From the NCBI RefSeq assembly GCF_010692325.1, contig NZ_JAAHHW010000019.1, positions 814-64,813 of the forward strand: 64,000 nt of DNA. Reading direction: 5' to 3'. The position numbers and the translations under genes were made by a program. Numbering within the stretch: the first letter of the stretch is position 1; every line of letters begins with the position of its first letter. The DNA comes from Moorena sp. SIO3I8 (GTDB taxonomy: Bacteria > Cyanobacteriota > Cyanobacteriia > Cyanobacteriales > Coleofasciculaceae). Positions 54,434 through 61,374 of this stretch are shown here, piece after piece. Below the pieces are notes generated by a model, which saw only the letters and a program-made list of their open reading frames with translations, did not search any database and was not told the origin of the DNA.

Positions 54434-55342
54434 ATGTTGAACGCTAAACTAGCACTAGCTACTAACCCCAATCACCAAACCATCGTTAGACTCTCAGAAC
54501 AAGTTGTCTTCGGTGGCTCAGAACTGGTGATTATTGGTGGTCCATGTACCGTAGAAAGTCACGCCCAGATGGAAACAGTGGCTACTAAACTCAAAGCTGC
54601 CCCGGTACAAGCGTTGCGGGGAGGTGCGTTCAAACCGCGCACCTCCCCGTACTCTTTCCAAGGGCTAGGACTAGCAGGACTAGAAATTTTGTCTGATATC
54701 CGCAGGCGTCACCAAATCCCAGTAGTGACGGAGGTGATGTCGATTGGGCAAATTGAATCTATTGCTACCCACGCTGATCTGCTTCAGGTAGGTAGTCGCA
54801 ATATGCAAAACTTTGACTTACTCAAAGCCTTGGGTAAGCAAGACTTGCCGATACTGCTAAAGCGGGGACTAGCTGCTACTGTTGAGGAATTCGTCATGGC
54901 AGCGGAATATATCCTCACTCACGGTAACTCTCAGGTGGTGTTGTGTGAACGAGGTATTCGCAGTTTCGATAACTATACCCGCAATATCTTAGATTTAGGA
55001 GCAGTAGTAGCACTCAAGCAGTTGACTCACTTGCCGGTGATTGTAGACCCTTCCCATGCTGTGGGTAAGCGGGAATTAGTGGCACCTCTGGCAAAAGCTG
55101 CAGTGGCAGCTGGTGCAGATGGACTGATTATTGAATGTCACCCGGAACCAGAAAAATCTGTTTCTGATGCTAGACAGGCGCTTTCCATCGAAGCAATGGT
55201 GGATTTGGTTCATAGCTTAAAGCCGATAGCAGCAGCAGTGGGACGACAGATTGCAGAACCTGTCACTCTTCCGGAGTTAGCGATTGACCTTGGCCAAAAG
55301 GCCACGCTACGCGAACGGTCACGCTACGCGAACGCATCTTAA
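54434..55342 (+). CDS. aroF: 3-deoxy-7-phosphoheptulonate (DAHP) synthase, type I-beta (302 aa)
   Basis: IIGGPCTVESHAQM, ALRGGAFKPRTSPYSFQGLG, EVMSIGQIESIATHADLLQVGSRNMQNF and PVIVDPSHAVGKRELV are the substrate and metal-binding blocks of KdsA-like DAHP synthases. It condenses PEP and erythrose 4-phosphate, the entry step of aromatic amino acid synthesis. ATG 54434 has AAGGAG nine bases upstream. No allosteric domain is attached, so control falls to the tandem attenuator leader (54129-54400). The last residues (GQKATLRERSRYANAS) come from the GCGTAGCGTGGCC-type repeat and are not part of the native fold. Confidence 0.95.
   Translation: MLNAKLALATNPNHQTIVRLSEQVVFGGSELVIIGGPCTVESHAQMETVATKLKAAPVQALRGGAFKPRTSPYSFQGLGLAGLEILSDIRRRHQIPVVTEVMSIGQIESIATHADLLQVGSRNMQNFDLLKALGKQDLPILLKRGLAATVEEFVMAAEYILTHGNSQVVLCERGIRSFDNYTRNILDLGAVVALKQLTHLPVIVDPSHAVGKRELVAPLAKAAVAAGADGLIIECHPEPEKSVSDARQALSIEAMVDLVHSLKPIAAAVGRQIAEPVTLPELAIDLGQKATLRERSRYANAS
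55289..55340. repeat. Palindromic repeat forming the 3' end of aroF
   Basis: CTTGGCCAAAAGGCCACGCTACGCGAAC is followed by GGTCACGCTACGCGAACGCATC, two copies of the CACGCTACGCGAACG unit. It is in frame with aroF and provides its last codons and stop. Confidence 0.8.
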
Positions 55343-55359
55343 TCTATAGTGCTACTTGA

Positions 55360-55500
55360 AGTGGAATAGGGAACTTCGGACAAGGGAACAGGGAATGATT
55401 GAGCGTGGTCTTATAGCGCTGCATCGCTCTTTCCTACTGTTACCTGTTCCCTATTCCCTGTTCCCTATTCCCATCAATCCTAGTTTCACATCTTAAATGA
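55360..55500. repeat. Heptamer remnants between convergent genes
   Basis: GGGAACA-type units (55383-55396) and TTCCCTA/TTCCCTG units (55448-55471) around a TATAGCGCTGCATCGCT fragment (family D end). No T-rich terminator seen. Confidence 0.6.
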
Positions 55501-55517
55501 AAATGCTAGATTAGCCA

Positions 55518-57500
55518 TCAATCTCCTAGCATCTGCAATTTATATAAACTAGCGTACAATCCGTTTTGCTCTAACAATTCCTCATGGCTTCCCGACTCTA
55601 CTAACTCTCCTCGCTTTAGTACCAGAATCCGGTCTACATTACGGATAGTGGACAGTCGGTGGGCAATAATAATTGCAGTCCGCTGTTGTAACAGCCGTTC
55701 CAAAGCTTCTTGAATCAGAGCTTCGGTAGCCACATCTAAACTAGCTGTTGCCTCATCGAGTACCAAGATTTGGGGGTTACGAATTGCAGCACGAGCAAAG
55801 GCTAACAATTGTTTTTGGCCAGCAGACAGATTAGTGCCTCGCTCTCTGAGCTGGGTATCGTAGCTTTGGGGCAGTTTTTCGATAAAGCTAGCCACGTTAG
55901 TCACCTCCGCTGAGGTTTTAATTGCCTCAATGGAGTAGGTTTCTCCTAAGGAAATATTACTCTTAACATCACCAGCAAAAAGAAATCCCTCCTGAAGGAT
56001 GACTCCGATGTGGCGTCGTAGTTCTGCTTGGGGTAAATCCCGAATATCAATCCCATCTACGAGAATTCGCCCTTGGCTTGGTTCATAGAGGCGGCACAGC
56101 AACCGAATAATGGAACTTTTACCTGCACCGGTTGGACCAACTAAAGCAACTTTTTCCCCTGGATGAATGGTAAAGTGCAAGTCTTTGAGAACATATTCAT
56201 CTTCCTTGTAAGCAAACCAAACATATTCAAAGCAAATCTCTCCGTTTAGGGTTGACGGTTTAAGGTTCAAGGGTTGTTCAGTATAACCATTGCTGAAGGA
56301 TAAGTTAGAAGAGTGATGGGCTAGATCACCATTCAAGCTGCTTGGAGGCTTTATCGGTAAATCTCCAGATTGTTTCCGGTCTTGTTTCCCTCCCTCAAAC
56401 TCTGGAGAACTTGCCACCTGCAAGCGTCTGACCTGCAAGCCTTCGGGGTCACGAATTTCAATAGTTTCATTCATGATGTCACTAATGCGCTCAATGGCAG
56501 TGAAACCAGCTTGGAGCATAGTGAATTTTTCGGAAAACCGACGCAAGGGGTCAAATAGCCGCTGAGCATAGAGGATAAAGGCCGACAAATCACCAAAACT
56601 CAGGTGATCTTTGAGGATAAAATGACCACCGCTCCACAATACTGCTGCGATCGCTACCAGGGAAATCCACTCTAGGGTTGCTGAAATCGCTGAATCGTGA
56701 AAGATGGTTTTGTCTACTTCAGTGATGTATTTTTGGTTAACCGTGCGAAACATCTCGGCATTGTATTGTTCACGGCGAAACAGTTGCACAATATTAATGC
56801 CAGAGATGTTTTCTTGCAGCATCGCGTTTAGGGAGGAAAGTTCTTCCCTAGATTTGTAGTTAGCTTTGCGATATTGTTTCTGGAAGTAAATAATAATAGC
56901 AGTCACTGGCAAGAGCATTACCACTAAGATCGATGCCAGTTGCCATTGCACCAAAAACATGGTAGCAGCAATGACTATCATGGATAGTAAATCACCCACG
57001 ATGCCAATGGCACCGGTGGAAAAGACATCCCCTAGGGCTTCCACATCGCTAGTGAGCCTGGTAATCAATTTCCCCACTGGTGTGCGGTCAAAAAATCGCA
57101 CCGCTAGGGAGGTGACGTGCTCAAATAGGTCTTCCCGGATAGCAGCAGTGATTTTCTGACCTATCTTCACCACCACGAATCCCTGAAGCCCAACGAACAC
57201 TAACCGGATTAGTATGGTTAATAGTAGTATAGTGATCAGAATATTGAGGCTCTGTGATAGGGAGCGCTCTAATAGGAAAGACCAAGTTCGCTCTTCTTGA
57301 CGAATTAAAGAGATTACCTGACCGACAATTAAGGGTTGAATGGCACTTGCTACGGACAGGGGTATCAATAAAGTAATTGCAATCAATAGCGGGCCTTTGC
57401 TGCGACGGGCGTAGGGGACTAGGCGTAGGAAAAGTCTCCAGTCGTTCTCTTGCGTTCGCATTGTTGGAGCTGCCTGTTTACCTGGTGATCTGCTGGTCAT
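55518..57500 (-). CDS. ABC transporter, fused permease and ATPase (660 aa)
   Basis: An N-terminal six-helix exporter domain (about 30-340) with LFEHVTSLAVRFFDRTPVGKLITRLTSD coupling region is followed by a variable linker rich in Ser/Asn. The nucleotide-binding domain has Walker A GPTGAGKSS, signature LSAGQKQ and Walker B ILVLDEATASLD. This is a type IV (MsbA/LmrA-like) exporter half transporter that works as a dimer. The long linker insertion before the ATPase is unusual in length (about 75 aa). The substrate is unknown: lipid, peptide or drug. Confidence 0.9.
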   Translation of the reverse strand: MTSRSPGKQAAPTMRTQENDWRLFLRLVPYARRSKGPLLIAITLLIPLSVASAIQPLIVGQVISLIRQEERTWSFLLERSLSQSLNILITILLLTILIRLVFVGLQGFVVVKIGQKITAAIREDLFEHVTSLAVRFFDRTPVGKLITRLTSDVEALGDVFSTGAIGIVGDLLSMIVIAATMFLVQWQLASILVVMLLPVTAIIIYFQKQYRKANYKSREELSSLNAMLQENISGINIVQLFRREQYNAEMFRTVNQKYITEVDKTIFHDSAISATLEWISLVAIAAVLWSGGHFILKDHLSFGDLSAFILYAQRLFDPLRRFSEKFTMLQAGFTAIERISDIMNETIEIRDPEGLQVRRLQVASSPEFEGGKQDRKQSGDLPIKPPSSLNGDLAHHSSNLSFSNGYTEQPLNLKPSTLNGEICFEYVWFAYKEDEYVLKDLHFTIHPGEKVALVGPTGAGKSSIIRLLCRLYEPSQGRILVDGIDIRDLPQAELRRHIGVILQEGFLFAGDVKSNISLGETYSIEAIKTSAEVTNVASFIEKLPQSYDTQLRERGTNLSAGQKQLLAFARAAIRNPQILVLDEATASLDVATEALIQEALERLLQQRTAIIIAHRLSTIRNVDRILVLKRGELVESGSHEELLEQNGLYASLYKLQMLGD

Positions 57501-57607
57501 CTAACCCTAGGGGTGTTAATTTGGTGAACAATATGGTAGCGCAAATAAAATTGAGAGTGGTTTGAGTGAACCACGAAAACCCAAAGAACGGGAAGGACGA
57601 TCGGCGG

Positions 57608-57868
57608 TTAAACTATAGGAGGATTGTCTCGATTGCTAAATTCTGAGGGTGGGCGATCGCTACTCCAAGCCCACCATACATAGCCACACTTACATTGATA
57701 AAACTCTTGCCACTTCCGGCGGTGGTCTTCACCCATCACTGGTGAGGAGCGATTAATCCAAACCTTCTCAGCTTCTAGAACAGATGCTCGACAACTAGGA
57801 CAGCAGAACTCCAAGGCATGGGTGGCTGATTTGGTCCACTGAGGCGGTAAGGGGGCAAAAGCATCCAT
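57608..57868 (-). CDS. Zinc-ribbon-like hypothetical protein (86 aa)
   Basis: ATG 57868 (MDAFAPLPPQW) is preferred to the longer frame upstream; AGAGG lies about ten bases before it. FCCPSCRASV and YQCKCGYVWWAW form two Cys pairs of a likely zinc ribbon, with a WINRSSPV/HRRKWQEF segment between. I believe similar short proteins occur in cyanobacteria but know no function. It stands alone next to the ABC exporter. Confidence 0.7.
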   Translation of the reverse strand: MDAFAPLPPQWTKSATHALEFCCPSCRASVLEAEKVWINRSSPVMGEDHRRKWQEFYQCKCGYVWWAWSSDRPPSEFSNRDNPPIV

Positions 57869-57913
57869 ATATATAGCAATCCTCTGGGGGTCTCGGGGGG
57901 TAATAGTTAGCAA

Positions 57914-58287
57914 TAGTTACGTTAATTTGGGATTCTTGATTTCCCTGAGACTATTTTAGGGGTTGTACCATCTAGAAATTGCCCTGAATCGGATATTGAT
58001 ATAGCTGAATGCTTGACGCAGTATATTGATATAGCGTAGCGCATTCAGCTATCAGCTAATGCGCTACAGATGGTGCTACTTGAGGTGCTATCAGCTTATG
58101 GGCTATGGGCAGGGTAATCCCAGCTATTTTGTATAAATTGTACTTGACAAAACAGACGTGGGCGCAGGGGTTTGCTTTGGCTAAAGTCCCACTAGACCAG
58201 ATTTGGTTTTCCCGTATTCGGTCTTTAAAGTGTAGAACCTGATCTGTTTGGTTTTCACACAGATGTGTCAGGCAGTCAGGTCTAGGA
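57914..58287. other. Intergenic region, no supported gene
   Basis: GATATTGATATAGC repeats (57991-58035) and GCATTCAGCTATCAGC fragments. An 83-codon leftward frame (58056-58307) crosses repeat DNA and lacks motifs, so it is not called. Confidence 0.4.
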
Positions 58288-58387
58288 GAGCCGTAATAAG
58301 GTTTCATCTGAGGCCTTATTACGGCTCGCCAATGAGCGTCGGCAGGCTATGCAAAAAAGGGTTAAAACTCGTGAAATAAGGCGAGCC
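58288..58387. repeat. Hairpin repeat with GCAAAAAAGGGTTAAAA loop
   Basis: GAGCCGTAATAAGG (58288-58301) pairs with CCTTATTACGGCTC (58314-58327). An outer pair GGCTCGCC (58323-58330)/GGCGAGCC (58380-58387) encloses the loop motif. The shared loop links it to the hairpin at 59285. Confidence 0.7.
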
Positions 58388-58409
58388 TGTCTTACGGTAA
58401 CTATCGCCA

Positions 58410-58452
58410 AAGGCGCGCTTGGCCGTAGGCCACGCCAAAGGCGAACGCGAAC
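58410..58452. repeat. GCCAAAGGCG palindromic repeats
   Basis: GCCAAAGGCGCGC, then TTGGCCGTAGGCCACGCC and AAAGGCGAACGCGAAC. Same family as the repeat at 55289 and in the HAD gene. Confidence 0.65.
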
Positions 58453-58639
58453 AAACCACTCTCTTACGGTAACTTCAAAGAAGTGCTCGGTTTTTATAAA
58501 TTAAGCTAACTATCAATAAATTCTGGTTATTCCAATTATTTATATCGATAGCTAAATAGATTTTTTGCTGTTTAATAAATGTTTGATATAGCCATTATCT
58601 AATAATTGTAACCCACATTGTTTTGATTGGAAATCTTGG

Positions 58640-58785
58640 TAGCGATGCAGCAAGGGAACAGGGGAGGCAGCGCGGTCTTGGGGGTTCCCACGGGGCTTAC
58701 AAGGTGCGGACGCAGGTTCCGCACACAGACCCTCCCCATGAGCGACTGCCGTGCTTTCTCCCATGAGCGACTGCATCAAGACAAT
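58640..58785. repeat. Interspersed repeat family D, inverted relative
   Basis: AGCGATGCAGC at the left and GCATCAAGACAATGA at the right correspond inversely to the ends of the copies at 39778 and 49880. The interior (GCGCGGTCTTGGGGGTTCCC and CATGAGCGACTGC) matches the second half of the 49880 copy. A 111-codon leftward frame through it is a by-product. Confidence 0.65.
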
Positions 58786-58916
58786 GACAAAAATCTCTGT
58801 AACTTTTGAAAATTGATGTAAATTTACTAGGAAAAGGTAAAGATTAAGCATTTTTTTTGAGTTGAACATTATTGAGATATTGTCCAATAATTACGACAAG
58901 GTATAGCGCTACGCGC

Positions 58917-58949
58917 AAGTCAGAAGTCAGAAGTCAGAAGTCAGAAGTA
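58917..58949. repeat. CAGAAGT heptamer array
   Basis: Four tandem CAGAAGT units. No gene in the surrounding 58800-59280; a T-rich segment near 59105-59120 follows a TATGACCTA fragment. Confidence 0.85.
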
Positions 58950-59284
58950 AGCTATGACTAAGTTTCGGAGTTTAGGAATGTCCTAATCTTAATGCGTAGT
59001 GCTATAAACAAATAATAATTGAGATTCGTCAAGGATATTTTTTAGATGTTTTTGTTCTAATTCTGGGCTCATTATAACTTGATAGGTCGTATTGACAATT
59101 TATGACCTATCTTTTTTTACCATAATTCGCTCAATTTAATATAGCTCAAGGGTTACGGGGCGCTTGTCGCCCCTCCAGTGTGACAAGCCAAAATAAAAGA
59201 TAAAAAACTAATAATCAGGATTACCGACTTCTAGAAAAGGCAATTATCACAAGAAGCAGAACGGCGTGGTTAGAAGTTTCCGTA

Positions 59285-59358
59285 GAAGAGGGTAGCCTTT
59301 ATAGTTTGAGGTTCTTGCGCAAAAGGGTTAAAAATTGTTAATTAAGGCTACCCTCTTC
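59285..59358. repeat. 15-bp inverted repeat with GCAAAAGGGTTAAAA loop
   Basis: GAAGAGGGTAGCCTT (59285-59299) and AAGGCTACCCTCTTC (59344-59358) are perfect complements. The 44-base loop holds GCAAAAGGGTTAAAA, almost the same as the loop of the hairpin at 58288-58387. Confidence 0.75.
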
Positions 59359-59585
59359 AAGGATTCGTCTCCGGAATGACTCAGTCAGAGTTAATTAGAA
59401 GTTTGATTGCTCGCTTTCCTTATCCGAGAGACCCTGTGCAAAATTCATCCCACATCTCAATGCTACGCCATGAGTGTGGGATGAATTTTGCCGGAAGCTA
59501 ATTTGGTAATTAACAGCCAACCCCCAACAAAAAACCATCAGTTAGGTAAAATTAGATGGTTAACAGCTTGCTCGATAGGTAAAGC

Positions 59586-59840
59586 GTGAAACCTCTAAAA
59601 GAGTTCTGTCTAAGTGTTGTTGATCGCGAATTGATGCCAACTGCACTGAGGGTGGCTTTGGTGGTTGGCTCAGTTCTGTTTGTGATCAATCATGGTTCTG
59701 CTCTCCTAAAAGGGCAGATGAATCGAGAGCGATGGATTTCAGGGGGTTTAACCTATATAGTTCCCTACTTGTTGACACTGGTTAATCACGATCATAGTCA
59801 TGTCAAAACCCTGCTTCTGGTACAATGGCCAGCTAATTGA
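59586..59840 (+). CDS. nrtS: NrtS-like nitrate/nitrite transport protein (84 aa)
   Basis: LRVALVVGSVLFVINHGSALLKGQMNRERWISGGLTYIVPYLL contains two membrane helices and the conserved INHG and GQM..RW blocks of NrtS, a small cyanobacterial transporter for nitrate and nitrite. The start is GTG 59586 with AGGT upstream. Its 3' end overlaps the following gene by 41 bases in another frame, so the two are translationally linked. The native C-terminus may be shorter than in some relatives. Confidence 0.8.
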   Translation: MKPLKEFCLSVVDRELMPTALRVALVVGSVLFVINHGSALLKGQMNRERWISGGLTYIVPYLLTLVNHDHSHVKTLLLVQWPAN

Positions 59841-60609
59841 GGGCAACTTCCTAAGCCTGACCATTGATGAGCCAGGATTTATCTATGGCGCTACAGTTTT
59901 TACGACCTTACGAGTTTACCATCAGTCATTAGAACATCCACTAACCCATTGGACTAATCATTGCCATCGCCTGCAATCGAGTCTACAAGCATTTGGTTGG
60001 CAACAGCCGGATTGGGAGCAATTGCGCCAAGGAGCACAATCACTGATCACCCTTTACCCAGTGCTGAGAATTAGCCTATTCCCCGATGGACGAGAATTGA
60101 TTATGGGTCGTCCTCTGCCAGCCAATTTAGCCCAGTGGCAAGAACAGGGTATCACTGCTTGGGTAGCCCAGTCCCCCTCTGTAAAATTTCATCGCTGCTT
60201 ACCTACTCACAAGACCGGGAATTACCTATCTCCATGGCTGGCGAAGCAAATGGCGCAAAATATGGGAGCACAGGAAGGGATTCTGGTAGATAATCACGGG
60301 AATTGGCTGGAAACTAGTACAGGTAACTTATGGGGATGGAGAGATGGTCACTGGTGGACACCACCAGTGGAAGCTGGAATTTTACCGGGTGTGATGCGAT
60401 CGCATTTAATTCAGTGGCTGACTTGCCAAAATCAGAGAGTTCGTGAGGAACCTTGGTCACCCGAGTTGGTAGGACAGTTGGATGCGATCGCATACACTAA
60501 CTGCGTGGTGGAAGTTGTTCCCATTCACCGGGTCATTCAAGGCAATTCTGAACGAGTTTATGACCCACTACACCCAGTTTTCCAAGACTTACGTAAGGTT
60601 AAATATTAA
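59800..60609 (+). CDS. pabC: Aminodeoxychorismate lyase-like, class IV aminotransferase fold (269 aa)
   Basis: The N-terminus (FWYNGQLIEG, EPGFIYGATVFTTLRVY) and the PLP lysine K138 in THKTGNYLSP identify the class IV aminotransferase fold. GNWLETSTGNLWGW and GVMRSHLIQW are the phosphate-binding region. The size and the TTLRVY block fit ADC lyase (PabC), which makes p-aminobenzoate for folate. Branched-chain or D-amino-acid aminotransferase cannot be excluded. It overlaps nrtS by 41 bases. Confidence 0.75.
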   Translation: MSKPCFWYNGQLIEGNFLSLTIDEPGFIYGATVFTTLRVYHQSLEHPLTHWTNHCHRLQSSLQAFGWQQPDWEQLRQGAQSLITLYPVLRISLFPDGRELIMGRPLPANLAQWQEQGITAWVAQSPSVKFHRCLPTHKTGNYLSPWLAKQMAQNMGAQEGILVDNHGNWLETSTGNLWGWRDGHWWTPPVEAGILPGVMRSHLIQWLTCQNQRVREEPWSPELVGQLDAIAYTNCVVEVVPIHRVIQGNSERVYDPLHPVFQDLRKVKY

Positions 60610-60624
60610 GTCTTAAGTATTAAA

Positions 60625-60754
60625 TATAGCAGTTTTCAATTGTGTTAGATCCAAAATTTTTGGATTTTAGGGAACAGGGAATAGGGAACAGGGAATAGGG
60701 AACAGGGAATAGGGAAAAAATCCTGTGTACCTCATAAGTATGGAAAACGCTATA
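60625..60754. mobile_element. MITE-like element, family A (130 bp)
   Basis: Left end TATAGCAGTTTTCAATTGTG; right end TGTACCTCATAAGTATGG with AAAACGCTATA. The core is GGGAACA/GGGAATA heptamers (60670-60714) next to an AAATTTTTGG hairpin. Confidence 0.75.
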
Positions 60755-60916
60755 TTAACTGTTAATTGACGAACAACTTCCTACTCTGTTTATTGATCAG
60801 GGGTTGCCTTACATTAGCTGAGAGCTCAATGCTATTCGCGTAGCACCTCAAGTAGCGCATTAGCTGACTGCATACCTTTAGTCTAAGCTTGAGACGTTCA
60901 AAGTAGTTTTTTTTAC

Positions 60917-61054
60917 GGTATCTAGCGGTTTTTATCCTAATGAGGTACACAGGATTTTTTCCCTTTTCTTTCTTCTGACTTTACTGCTCGGAAGTTCCTG
61001 CTCCCTATAAACCCAAAAAATTGTACCTTACTAGCTTAAAAACCGCTAGATACC
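60917..61054. mobile_element. MITE-like element, family A (138 bp)
   Basis: The inverted ends are perfect for 18 bases, GGTATCTAGCGGTTTTTA against TAAAAACCGCTAGATACC, and continue inward to GAGGTACA/TGTACCTTAC. The interior is only loosely repetitive. Confidence 0.8.
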
Positions 61055-61374
61055 CAATGATTATTATCAAAAATTTAATTAGGTATGGATAAATATACTT
61101 ATCCTGCTATCTGTTGATAATTGTTTGGTAGCTAAAAAAATCTCTGCAATTACAATTACCAAGTTTTTAATTTGGTGCTTTATGATTCAAGCAATAGATT
61201 AGATTTATATTCGGTAAATTTTATGATATAGCTATAATAAAAATACGTATTTATACGGTAAATTAATTCATCAAAATTGTGTAAATTCAAGACATATATT
61301 CAGAATTACAAGACAAGTTTCGGAAGAAATATATCAACATGGCCCCTAGAAGGTCTGGGAGATAATATCTCGGT
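61055..61374. other. AT-rich upstream region of the MHYT sensor gene
   Basis: No gene, repeat family or terminator was recognised. The DNA is strongly AT-rich near 61080-61280. Confidence 0.35.

Noticed and set aside
58056-58307. 83-codon reverse ORF
   Set aside because: It overlaps the start of a hairpin repeat, has no motif or ribosome site, and its composition is unlike the neighbouring genes.
58552-58887. 111-codon reverse ORF
   Set aside because: It runs through interspersed repeat family D and flanking AT-rich DNA; similar spurious frames occur in the other copies.
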